Positions 9,315 to 16,212 of a stretch of 64,000 nt of DNA are shown here, piece by piece. The DNA is from Steroidobacter denitrificans. Lineage in GTDB: Bacteria; Pseudomonadota; Gammaproteobacteria; Steroidobacterales; Steroidobacteraceae. The translations under genes were made by a program, and so were the position numbers. The stretch lies in NCBI RefSeq assembly GCF_001579945.1, contig NZ_CP011971.1, positions 894,001-958,000 on the forward strand, read 5' to 3'. The notes beneath the pieces are model-generated. The model was not told the DNA's origin and ran no database searches. It was given only the letters and a program-made list of their open reading frames with translations. The number at the start of each line of letters is the position of its first letter. The first letter of the stretch is position 1.

Positions 9315-10120
9315 AACTCGGCATCGAAGGCCGCCGGGCACTGATCGTCGGCTCGAGCAGCGGCATCGGCGCCGGCATCGCTGTCATGCTCGCCGCCGAG
9401 GGAGTCGAGGTGATCGTGCACGGCCGGAGTCTCGAGAATGCCGAGGCGGTGGTGGCGGAAATCCGGGCGGCAGGCGGCAGGGCGTCCGCATTGATCGGCG
9501 TGCTGGACAAGCCGGAGGCGGTCGAGCGGCTTGCCGCTGAAACGCTTGCTACAGGTCCGATCGATATCCTTGTCAACAGTGCCGGCGCCACGATCTCCGT
9601 CCGTGGCTGGTTCGAGGTGCCGATGGAGGTTTGGCAACAGCAATACCAGTTCTCGACGCTGTATGCGGTGCAACTGATCCGTGCCCTGGTGCCCGCCATG
9701 CGCGAGCGTGGCTGGGGACGGGTGCTGAACATCAGCAGCGGTGCCGCTTTCAAGCCGATGGCCTTTCATCCCGAGTATTCGGCAGCGAAACTGGCGCTGC
9801 ACACCATCGCCTGCTCGCTGGCGCGCGAACTCGGTGACTGCGGTGTGACGATCAACACCTTGATCTCCGGGCTGGTGATGACCATGAACACTCGGGCGAT
9901 GATACAAAAGACCGCCCAGGCACAGGGCTTCACCGAGACCGGTGTGGAACTGGAGCGGCGCGTGCTGCGGGAAGTGTGGCGTTCGGCCATTCCGATCGCC
10001 CGCGCCGGCAGGGTGGAGGAATTGGCCGCCGCAGCCTGTTTCCTGGTGTCGGAGCAGGCTGCCTATATCACTGGTGCATCGCTGCGTGTCGATGGTGGAG
10101 GGGCAGGCTACGTGAACTGA
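9311..10120 (+). CDS. Short-chain dehydrogenase/reductase
   Basis: 269 residues, a classical SDR. The nucleotide-binding motif GSSSGIG is at 14-20, NSAG at about 89-92, and catalytic S142/S143, Y156 and K160 fit the YxxxK pattern. C-terminal GGGAGYVN follows the usual substrate loop. It probably interconverts a hydroxyl and a ketone on the pathway intermediate; in this island that could generate the ketone used by the carboxylase at 14068-18973. It overlaps the SnoaL-like gene by 4 bp. Confidence 0.92.
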   Translation: MKLGIEGRRALIVGSSSGIGAGIAVMLAAEGVEVIVHGRSLENAEAVVAEIRAAGGRASALIGVLDKPEAVERLAAETLATGPIDILVNSAGATISVRGWFEVPMEVWQQQYQFSTLYAVQLIRALVPAMRERGWGRVLNISSGAAFKPMAFHPEYSAAKLALHTIACSLARELGDCGVTINTLISGLVMTMNTRAMIQKTAQAQGFTETGVELERRVLREVWRSAIPIARAGRVEELAAAACFLVSEQAAYITGASLRVDGGGAGYVN

Positions 10121-10146
10121 AAGGCGGCGGGTTGATTTTGAACGAC

Positions 10147-10611
10147 TCACCCGCGATCGGATGGACCCACGAATAGATGCGCCCGCGCCAGGGTGACAGG
10201 CGCGCTTTCGTCGCTCTGCCAGCAGCTGATGCTGACTGCCGCCACCCGGCGGCCGACGCGCTGAAAACTGCAGCGGGCCAGGAGATCCTGCGGCTTGGCC
10301 TGACTCAAATAATCGATCGAGAAGTTGATGAAGCGGGGCGGGCGCTGTTCGCCGAGTTTGGCGAACGTGGTGACGAGGGCCGTGATCTGCATGAAACTGC
10401 CGATGGCTCCGCCATGGATGGACGGTAGATGGGTATTGCCGATCAGGCGCTGCTGGAATGGGAGCCGCAGCACGATACCGCGATCGTCGCTGCATTCATC
10501 GAGGCAGGCGCCTATCTGGCGCGCGTAGGGCATGCGGGCCAGGAGCAGTGCGGCACGCTCGGCGATGATCTGGGTGCCGGGCATCGCGGCACCTTCAGAC
10601 CGGCCGTTCAT
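10147..10611 (-). CDS. PaaI-type hotdog thioesterase
   Basis: 154 residues. The ATG at 10611 is preceded by AAGGGG with a 7-nt spacer; longer in-frame starts lie inside the upstream gene. Hotdog-fold features include LPSIHGGAIGSFM, the helix that usually carries the acid/base residue, and the following SIDYLSQAK strand. It likely hydrolyses an acyl-CoA to release CoA or rescue dead-end intermediates. It overlaps the neighbouring thioesterase gene by 17 bp, so the two are co-translated and may form a hetero-oligomer. Confidence 0.8.
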   Translation of the reverse strand: MNGRSEGAAMPGTQIIAERAALLLARMPYARQIGACLDECSDDRGIVLRLPFQQRLIGNTHLPSIHGGAIGSFMQITALVTTFAKLGEQRPPRFINFSIDYLSQAKPQDLLARCSFQRVGRRVAAVSISCWQSDESAPVTLARAHLFVGPSDRG

Positions 10612-11056
10612 CGGCATTCCCCTTGAATGAATAAAAAGTTCGCATGAAGGCTCCGGTGGCGCTGGCCACCAGCCGTTGGTGTGGTCCTGAGTGCAGCTCA
10701 CAGCGGACAAAGATGACCGAGCGGGTGACTTGGCAGCAGTCGGCTTCGGCCACCAGATCGTATTTCAGGGGCGCCGACGCCAGGTAATCGACACGCAGAT
10801 CCAGCGTAGACATGGGCTCGGGACGTTCGAGCTGTCGCCCGGCGGCGAGTCCGCAGGCCGTATCGGCCAGACTGAACAGGACGCCGGGAAAGAAATAACG
10901 CGCCTCGGGATCGGCCGCCAGCATCGGCTGCGCGGGAATGCGCATGCGAATTTTTCCGGGCGGCGAATCGAGATCCACTTTCATGCCCACATCCATTGCG
11001 TGCGGCATCTGCTGCTCGATGAGGCGCGCCATATCTTTGATTGATAGTTCGTTCAT
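10595..11056 (-). CDS. PaaI-type hotdog thioesterase
   Basis: 153 residues, distant relative of the gene it overlaps. FFPGVLFSLADTACGLAAG is the central hotdog helix and LDLRVDYLASAP the following strand. The normal His-Gly-Gly before the helix is replaced by FFPGV, so the catalytic arrangement may be altered. First gene of a two-gene minus-strand unit divergent from the crotonase at 11180. Confidence 0.78.
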   Translation of the reverse strand: MNELSIKDMARLIEQQMPHAMDVGMKVDLDSPPGKIRMRIPAQPMLAADPEARYFFPGVLFSLADTACGLAAGRQLERPEPMSTLDLRVDYLASAPLKYDLVAEADCCQVTRSVIFVRCELHSGPHQRLVASATGAFMRTFYSFKGNADERPV

Positions 11057-11076
11057 GCAGTGTCCTTTACGGCATC

Positions 11077-11117
11077 ATAGACCATGCGGACGGCGCCGTA
11101 GTCCAGCATCGGTCTAT
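11077..11117. promoter_or_regulatory. Inverted repeat in divergent intergenic region
   Basis: ATAGACC (11077-11083) pairs with GGTCTAT (11111-11117). The flanking bases nearly extend the symmetry (ATAGACCATGC versus GCATCGGTCTAT, one insertion). It is located between the thioesterase pair (-) and the crotonase (+), so it is a candidate operator or promoter element. Confidence 0.3.
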
Positions 11118-11179
11118 AAGCCAGCGCCGGTTTATATTTCGAGCGGCTGTTCGAGGAGGTTTTCGGTGAGGTTGAAGGC

Positions 11180-11959
11180 ATGAATGCAGCGACTGCACAC
11201 ATCGTCACTGAAAGACTTCAGGGGGTGTTGCGGGTGGAGATCCGCCGCCCGGAGAAAAAAAATGCCCTGACTGCGGCGATGTATGGGCAATTGGCCGATA
11301 TTTTCCAGGACGCTGCCGGCGACAAGGACACCCGTGTGCTGCTGCTCCACGGACAGCCGGGCGTATTCACGGCCGGAAACGACCTCGGCGAGTTCCTGAA
11401 TGATCCGCCCATGAACGAGGATGCGCCGGTCTTTCGGTTTCTAGCGGTCTTCCGGGACTTTCCCAAGCCCTTCATGGCCGCGGTGACGGGACCGGCCGTC
11501 GGCATCGGCACGACGATGCTGCTGCATTGCGATCTGGTCTACGCAGGCGAGGGAGCGAGGTTTCAACTGCCTTTCGTCGGCCTCGGTCTTTGTCCGGAGG
11601 CGGCTTCCAGCCTGTTGCTTCCGGCCTTGGTCGGTCACGCCCGGGCGGCGGAGATCATTCTGCTGGGCGAGCCTTTCGGCGCGCAGCAAGCCCGCGAAAT
11701 CGGTCTGGTCAATGCAGTATTGCCCGATGCCGGACTGCTGGATCATGCGCTTCTCCAGGCCCGCAAGCTGGCGGCGCAGCCTCCGGCGGCGGTGCGGCTG
11801 TCGAAGCAGCTTCTGAAGCGCTCGCAGACGGCCCTGATCGCGGCGGCCATGGAGGAGGAAGATCGGCAGTTCAAGGTGCGGCTGGTTTCGCCGGAAGCCA
11901 AGGAAGCCTTCGGTGCATTTCTGGACAAGCGGCCGCCGGATTTTTCGCAGTTCTCGTGA
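11180..11959 (+). CDS. Crotonase-fold enzyme, enoyl-CoA isomerase (ECI-like)
   Basis: 259 residues. The oxyanion-hole segment AAVTGPAVGIG and HCDLVYAGEGARFQLPF are typical crotonase sequence. The two glutamates of true hydratases are replaced (Thr in the GTTM position, Phe in QLPF), while GLCPEAASS has the Glu that serves as general base in Delta3,Delta2-enoyl-CoA isomerases. I therefore infer isomerisation of a double bond in a CoA ester rather than hydration. It is a single plus-strand gene between minus-strand units. Confidence 0.83.
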   Translation: MNAATAHIVTERLQGVLRVEIRRPEKKNALTAAMYGQLADIFQDAAGDKDTRVLLLHGQPGVFTAGNDLGEFLNDPPMNEDAPVFRFLAVFRDFPKPFMAAVTGPAVGIGTTMLLHCDLVYAGEGARFQLPFVGLGLCPEAASSLLLPALVGHARAAEIILLGEPFGAQQAREIGLVNAVLPDAGLLDHALLQARKLAAQPPAAVRLSKQLLKRSQTALIAAAMEEEDRQFKVRLVSPEAKEAFGAFLDKRPPDFSQFS

Positions 11960-11966
11960 GTCGAGT

Positions 11967-11982
11967 GCCGGGACAGCCCGGC
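11967..11982. terminator. Short GC-rich hairpin between convergent genes
   Basis: GCCGGG (11967-11972) pairs with CCCGGC (11977-11982) around the tetraloop ACAG, in the 25-bp gap between the crotonase (+) and the MaoC/HTD2-like gene (-). Plausible bidirectional terminator; no T run. Confidence 0.4.
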
Positions 11983-11984
11983 CT

Positions 11985-12878
11985 CTACCATGATGCCGTA
12001 GCCTCCATGCATTTTTCTCCGGCAGCCGATTGTGTCCAGCAACGCAGACTGCCGTCGGTCTGACGCCGGCCGCAGACAAGAAATGTTCCGCCGGCAATCA
12101 ACGGGGCGACACCGCGATAGTCGAAGATGCGCGGCGTACCGCCGCCGATCGTGGCCGCGAGATTCAGCAGCAGGCTGGCCTGTAGCGGGCCATGGACGAC
12201 CAGACCTGCGTAACCCTCGGTGCCGGTTGCGTAGGGCAGATCGTAATGGATGCGATGGCTGTTGAAAGTCAGGGCGGAATATCGAAACAAAAGGACGGGC
12301 GATGCCGGTACGCTCCACATCAGATCGCATTGTGGGGCGGGAGCGCTTGTGGCTGCGTCCATGGCGCCTGTTCGAGGCTTGTCCGAGGCCGGGTCTGCGG
12401 CCGGGCTGGAGGCTGGCTTTGCGGCCGGCGGCGCGACGTCCCGATAGACCAGGTCCTGGCGTTCACGGATGGCCGGACCGCGTTCCGTGGTGAACTCGTG
12501 CTCGACGGTGACGAAACAGAGGGTGCCCGAACGGCCTTCCTTGCGGGTGATGGCACCGATCCGGGAGCGACGCATCACCGGGTCGCCCGGTTGCAAGGGG
12601 GCAATCGTTTCCACGCATCCGCCCGCCCACATGCGTCGCGGCAACGGTATCGGCGGCAGGAAATCCCCCGTCACCGGATGGCCGTCGGCGCCGATCCGGG
12701 AGGCCTCGGCGGCTTCGGGTGCAAGACACCAGTGGATCGCCGGCGGTGCCTCGCCGGGCGTGGCGCCGGCGAGATTGGGTGCCAGGGTGGCGCGGTAGGC
12801 GTCGATCAGGCGAGGCGTGAGCGTATCGGCATGCTCGCGAGTGCGGCCGATCCACTGTTCCAGGGCGGAGAGTTCCAA
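11985..12878 (-). CDS. HTD2/mesaconyl-CoA-hydratase-like MaoC-family dehydratase
   Basis: 297 residues with a proposed TTG start at 12878, 10 bp after the stop of the upstream crotonase. This start matches the usual family opening (LEQWIGRT) and avoids a 74-bp overlap from the GTG at 12962. The C-terminal half has the double-hotdog signature FRYSALTFNSHRIHYD with GLVVHGPLQASLL, as in HTD2 and 3-methylfumaryl/mesaconyl-C4-CoA hydratases. The N-terminal half is the MaoC_dehydrat_N-like hotdog. An Ala/Pro-rich linker (about 175-205) separates them. It likely hydrates or dehydrates an enoyl-CoA intermediate. Confidence 0.82.
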   Translation of the reverse strand: MELSALEQWIGRTREHADTLTPRLIDAYRATLAPNLAGATPGEAPPAIHWCLAPEAAEASRIGADGHPVTGDFLPPIPLPRRMWAGGCVETIAPLQPGDPVMRRSRIGAITRKEGRSGTLCFVTVEHEFTTERGPAIRERQDLVYRDVAPPAAKPASSPAADPASDKPRTGAMDAATSAPAPQCDLMWSVPASPVLLFRYSALTFNSHRIHYDLPYATGTEGYAGLVVHGPLQASLLLNLAATIGGGTPRIFDYRGVAPLIAGGTFLVCGRRQTDGSLRCWTQSAAGEKCMEATASW

Positions 12879-12888
12879 GGCGGCGTTC

Positions 12889-13716
12889 TCAATAACCGCT
12901 ATACTTCGGCTCGCGGCCGTCGCGTATGGCGCGGAGCACTTCCTTGGCGTCCTCGCTCGCACTGCATTGCATCATGTTATAGGCCTCGAGTTCGATGACC
13001 TGCTCCAGCGTCATCGATTCCGCGGCATTGAGGCTGCGCTTGATATAGCGGTAAGCCACCGGCGGGCCGCGGTCCAGGCGGTTCGCGAACGCCTGGGTTT
13101 CGGTTTCGAGTTCGGTATCGGGGACGACACGATTGACCAGACCGATGCGCAGGGCCTCATCCGCTGCGATCTTGTCGCCGAGCAGATAGAGCTCCCGCGC
13201 CTTGGCGGGGCCGACGACACGGGGGAGAAGATAACTGCCGCCGAAGTCGCCGGGCCGTGCCGCCCTGACGTAGGCCGTGGCGAACGAGGCCGTCTGCGAG
13301 GCGATGCGGAAATCGCATGCGGCAGCCAGGCACAGACCGGCGCCGACGACAGGGCCGCGCAGCATCGCAATCGTCGGCTTGGGCATGGTGTGCAGCAGGA
13401 TCGGCGATTGGCTGAGCCGCTTGACATGCGAAGCCCGCATGCCGACCGATTTCCACACCGGATCCGCGGACCATCGGACACTGACAGGATCCCCCGCATC
13501 GATCTGTTCGCGGCTGCGCAGATCCCCGCCCGAGCAGAATCCTCGGCCCGTACCGGTCAATACGACGACTCTCACGCCGGGGTCGACGCTGGCTTCTTCC
13601 AGCGCCTCGTTGAGCAGCCGCATCAGCTCCCAGGTCAGCGCATTGAGCTGCGCCGGCCGATTGAGCGTCAGGGTCAGAATGCCCTCGATCTGCTGTTTGA
13701 GCAGCACGGATGTCAT
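12889..13716 (-). CDS. Crotonase-fold enoyl-CoA hydratase/isomerase family protein
   Basis: 275 residues with crotonase landmarks NALTWELM, GRGFCSGGDL and LRGPVVGAGLCLAAACD. The hydratase glutamates are absent (GLCLAAACD; FATAYV). RPGDFGGSYLLPRVVG has an Asp placed like the acid/base of PaaG-type isomerases. Ring-opening or isomerising chemistry on a cyclic CoA ester is therefore possible, but this is inference. It is upstream of and nearly abutting the HTD2-like gene, and preceded by a short ORF. Confidence 0.82.
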   Translation of the reverse strand: MTSVLLKQQIEGILTLTLNRPAQLNALTWELMRLLNEALEEASVDPGVRVVVLTGTGRGFCSGGDLRSREQIDAGDPVSVRWSADPVWKSVGMRASHVKRLSQSPILLHTMPKPTIAMLRGPVVGAGLCLAAACDFRIASQTASFATAYVRAARPGDFGGSYLLPRVVGPAKARELYLLGDKIAADEALRIGLVNRVVPDTELETETQAFANRLDRGPPVAYRYIKRSLNAAESMTLEQVIELEAYNMMQCSASEDAKEVLRAIRDGREPKYSGY

Positions 13717-13730
13717 GTCACTTTCTCGGG

Positions 13731-13859
13731 TCAGGCATACTGGGCGATGACCGTGCCGGCGAAGCGGCGCGGGGCATCGAGCTTGAGCTGCAGATCCTCA
13801 CCGCCTTCGTGGCATTCCAGGGCGTGGCGCAGCCATCGGTGACGCCGGGTAAAGCACAC
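13731..13859 (-). CDS. Possible small protein of 42 residues
   Basis: GTG at 13859 is preceded by AGGAAGGA with a 5-nt spacer, and the frame stays open to a TGA at 13731, 14 bp before the crotonase ATG. The product is charged and rich in Arg, His and Leu with no recognised domain. It may be a leader peptide coupled to the crotonase gene, a genuine small protein, or chance. The good ribosome-binding site and the position are the only support. Confidence 0.3.
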   Translation of the reverse strand: MCFTRRHRWLRHALECHEGGEDLQLKLDAPRRFAGTVIAQYA

Positions 13860-14067
13860 GACGATCCTTCCTGATTGCAATCAGGCTAGTGTCGCAGATA
13901 TTCACACTCATCGTCCATCCGGACTATCGTCTCGTTAGTCCGATCAGACGATGGGGCCGGACGATTCCGGGTCTAGCATGCTGTGTCCGACATCGGCGGA
14001 ACAGTGCATAATTCTTACCGGATCCCGACCACAGCGTACGGATCCTGATCATAGAGGTGATTGTCAG
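13860..14067. promoter_or_regulatory. Divergent control region with a 16-bp palindrome and interlocking dyads
   Basis: Between the crotonase unit (-) and the carboxylase operon (+). CCTGATTGCAATCAGG at 13870-13885 is a perfect 16-bp palindrome that overlaps the minus-strand ribosome-binding site. CGGACTA/TAGTCCG (13920-13926, 13936-13942) and ATCGTCT/AGACGAT (13926-13932, 13946-13952) are two interlocked inverted repeats. A CATAAT hexamer upstream of the carboxylase gene is a weak -10 candidate. Together with the short ORF at 13731-13859 this accounts for the 350-bp stretch without a large gene. Confidence 0.45.
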
Positions 14068-16212
14068 ATGCAGCGATTTCTCGCCGCCTGTGACGCAGGC
14101 GGGACGATGACCGACGTGATCCTTGTCGATGAAACGGGCCGTTCCGTCGTAGGCAAGGCAGCCACTACCCCACACGACGAGAGCATCGGCTACATGGAGG
14201 CGCTTTTCGAGGCGCTCGATTATTTCGAGATTCCCAAGGAAGCGCAGCAAAGCTTCGGAGCTCATCTCGAGACCGCGATCTATACCGGCACCTCGATGCT
14301 CAACTGCGTGATCAATATGTCCGGCTACAAGACGGGCCTGATCACCACGCGGGGCTTCGAGGATATCAATGCCCAGGGCCGCGGCAAGCAGACCTTCATC
14401 GGCCTGCAGTGGTCCGAGATCAGCCACATGCAGTACCGCCGGCATCGCACGCCGCTGGTACCGCGGAAGCTGGCGCGCGGCGTCACCGAGCGCATCGACA
14501 TGTTCGGCAAGGTCATCATTCCACTCTACGAACACGAAGTGGAGCAGGCGGCCCGCGAGCTGATCGTCGATGAGCAGTGCCAGTCGATTGCCATCGTCTT
14601 TCTGCAATCCTACAAGAATGCCGAGCATGAAGAGCGTGCCGAGGCCATTGTGCGAAGCGTCATGCAGAAGGCCGGCCGCGATATCCCGATAGAACTCTCG
14701 AGCCGGGTCGCGCCGACCATGCGCGAGATCTCCCGCGCCAATTCGACCATCGTGCAGGCCTATGCGACCGATCCGGCCCGCAAGCAGCTTTTCCGCATCG
14801 AGGCCGAGCTCAAGAAGATCGGCTACCGGCACAGTCTCAAGACCGTGCTTGGTTATGGTGGCGTGACCAATATTCGCTATCCGCGTCTGTTCGAAGCCGC
14901 CATGTCCGGTCCGGTCGGCGGACTCATGGGAGCGAAATATCTCGGCAGTGTGATCGGCGAGCAGAACATCGTCTGCTCGGACGTCGGCGGCACCTCCTTC
15001 GATGCCGGCTGCATCACGGCCGGCGCCGTGCCGATCGAGCGGGAGCCTGGATTCCAGGACATGTATTTGACGGCGCCGATGCTGAGCATCACTTCGATCG
15101 GTGCCGGAACCGGCACTTACATCCGTATCGATCCGGCCACCAACCGCATCAAGCTGGGGCCTGATTCCGCGGGCGGTACGCCGGGACCGACCTTCATGGA
15201 AGCCGGCAATACCACGCCGACCATCAACGATGCCAATCTGCTCCTGGGCATACTCAACGAGCACAACTATCTTGGCGGCAAGGTCAACGTCAACAAGGAA
15301 ACCTCCTATCGCCTGTTCAAGGAAAAGGTTGCCGAACCGCTGGGTCTCGATGTCTACGATGCCTGCGAAGTCTGTATCGACCTGCTGAACATCCAGATGC
15401 GCGAACATTTGGTGCGCAGTCTCATGGTCGGCCGGGATTTGCGCGACTATGTTCTGCTGGGCTATGGCGGCGGCGGGCCGCTGCACCTCCTGCCCTATGC
15501 GGGCGATCATCCCTATAAAGCCGTGATCACCGTTCCCTGGGCGGGCGGGTTCTCGGCCTGGGGTGGAGCCTGCATGGATTACGCCCATCGGCGTCACAAG
15601 ACGGTATCCGTGGTCGTCGCACCCGACGCCAGCGACGCCGAGCGTCTGGCCGCGGTGCAGCCGATGGTGGAAATCTGGGATCAGCTGCGCAATGAACTGG
15701 TCGAGGAGCTGGTGGCCGAGGGTTTCGCCAAGAATTCCATACGCATTCAACCGGTGGCCTATGTGCGCTACTACGGTCAGCTGGAGGACGTCGAAGTTCC
15801 GCTGCCAGTGGCCAACATCGCCTCGACGAGCGATCTGCAGGCGCTGATCGCGCGCTTCGAGGAAATCTACACGCGCATGTTCACGCTTGCCGGCAAGCCG
15901 GATGTCGGGATCTACCACATCACCGAGGTCTGCGTGGTGGCCACGGTGGAAACCGTCAAGCCGCGGCTGGTCCGCAATGAGCTGGCGGACAAGGCTCCGC
16001 CGGCCAACGCCGTGAAGGGTACGCGCAAAATCTATCAGAAGGGCAAATGGCTGGATGCCAACATCTACAAGATGGAAAACATGCTGCCGGGCAATGAGGT
16101 GGACGGTCTGGCCGTGATCGAGGCCTCCAACACCACTTTGTTTGTTCCACCCGAGTGGCACGTCCGCATCGACGAGTACAACGTCTACTGGATGACGAGG
16201 AAGGATCGATAA
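14068..16212 (+). CDS. Acetone-carboxylase-type ketone carboxylase, beta subunit (HyuA-like)
   Basis: 714 residues from ATG 14068 (AGAGGTGA at 14053-14060). It is a hydantoinase A/oxoprolinase-family ATP-binding subunit, with phosphate-binding motifs CDAGGTMTD (8-16) and SDVGGTSFD (304-312). Length and gene order match AcxA of acetone carboxylase, which splits ATP to phosphorylate ketone and bicarbonate. The next two genes are the matching alpha and gamma subunits, abutting. The family also includes acetophenone and other ketone carboxylases, so the ketone cannot be named. The CoA and hydrotropic genes around it suggest a larger ketone than acetone. Confidence 0.88.
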   Translation: MQRFLAACDAGGTMTDVILVDETGRSVVGKAATTPHDESIGYMEALFEALDYFEIPKEAQQSFGAHLETAIYTGTSMLNCVINMSGYKTGLITTRGFEDINAQGRGKQTFIGLQWSEISHMQYRRHRTPLVPRKLARGVTERIDMFGKVIIPLYEHEVEQAARELIVDEQCQSIAIVFLQSYKNAEHEERAEAIVRSVMQKAGRDIPIELSSRVAPTMREISRANSTIVQAYATDPARKQLFRIEAELKKIGYRHSLKTVLGYGGVTNIRYPRLFEAAMSGPVGGLMGAKYLGSVIGEQNIVCSDVGGTSFDAGCITAGAVPIEREPGFQDMYLTAPMLSITSIGAGTGTYIRIDPATNRIKLGPDSAGGTPGPTFMEAGNTTPTINDANLLLGILNEHNYLGGKVNVNKETSYRLFKEKVAEPLGLDVYDACEVCIDLLNIQMREHLVRSLMVGRDLRDYVLLGYGGGGPLHLLPYAGDHPYKAVITVPWAGGFSAWGGACMDYAHRRHKTVSVVVAPDASDAERLAAVQPMVEIWDQLRNELVEELVAEGFAKNSIRIQPVAYVRYYGQLEDVEVPLPVANIASTSDLQALIARFEEIYTRMFTLAGKPDVGIYHITEVCVVATVETVKPRLVRNELADKAPPANAVKGTRKIYQKGKWLDANIYKMENMLPGNEVDGLAVIEASNTTLFVPPEWHVRIDEYNVYWMTRKDR

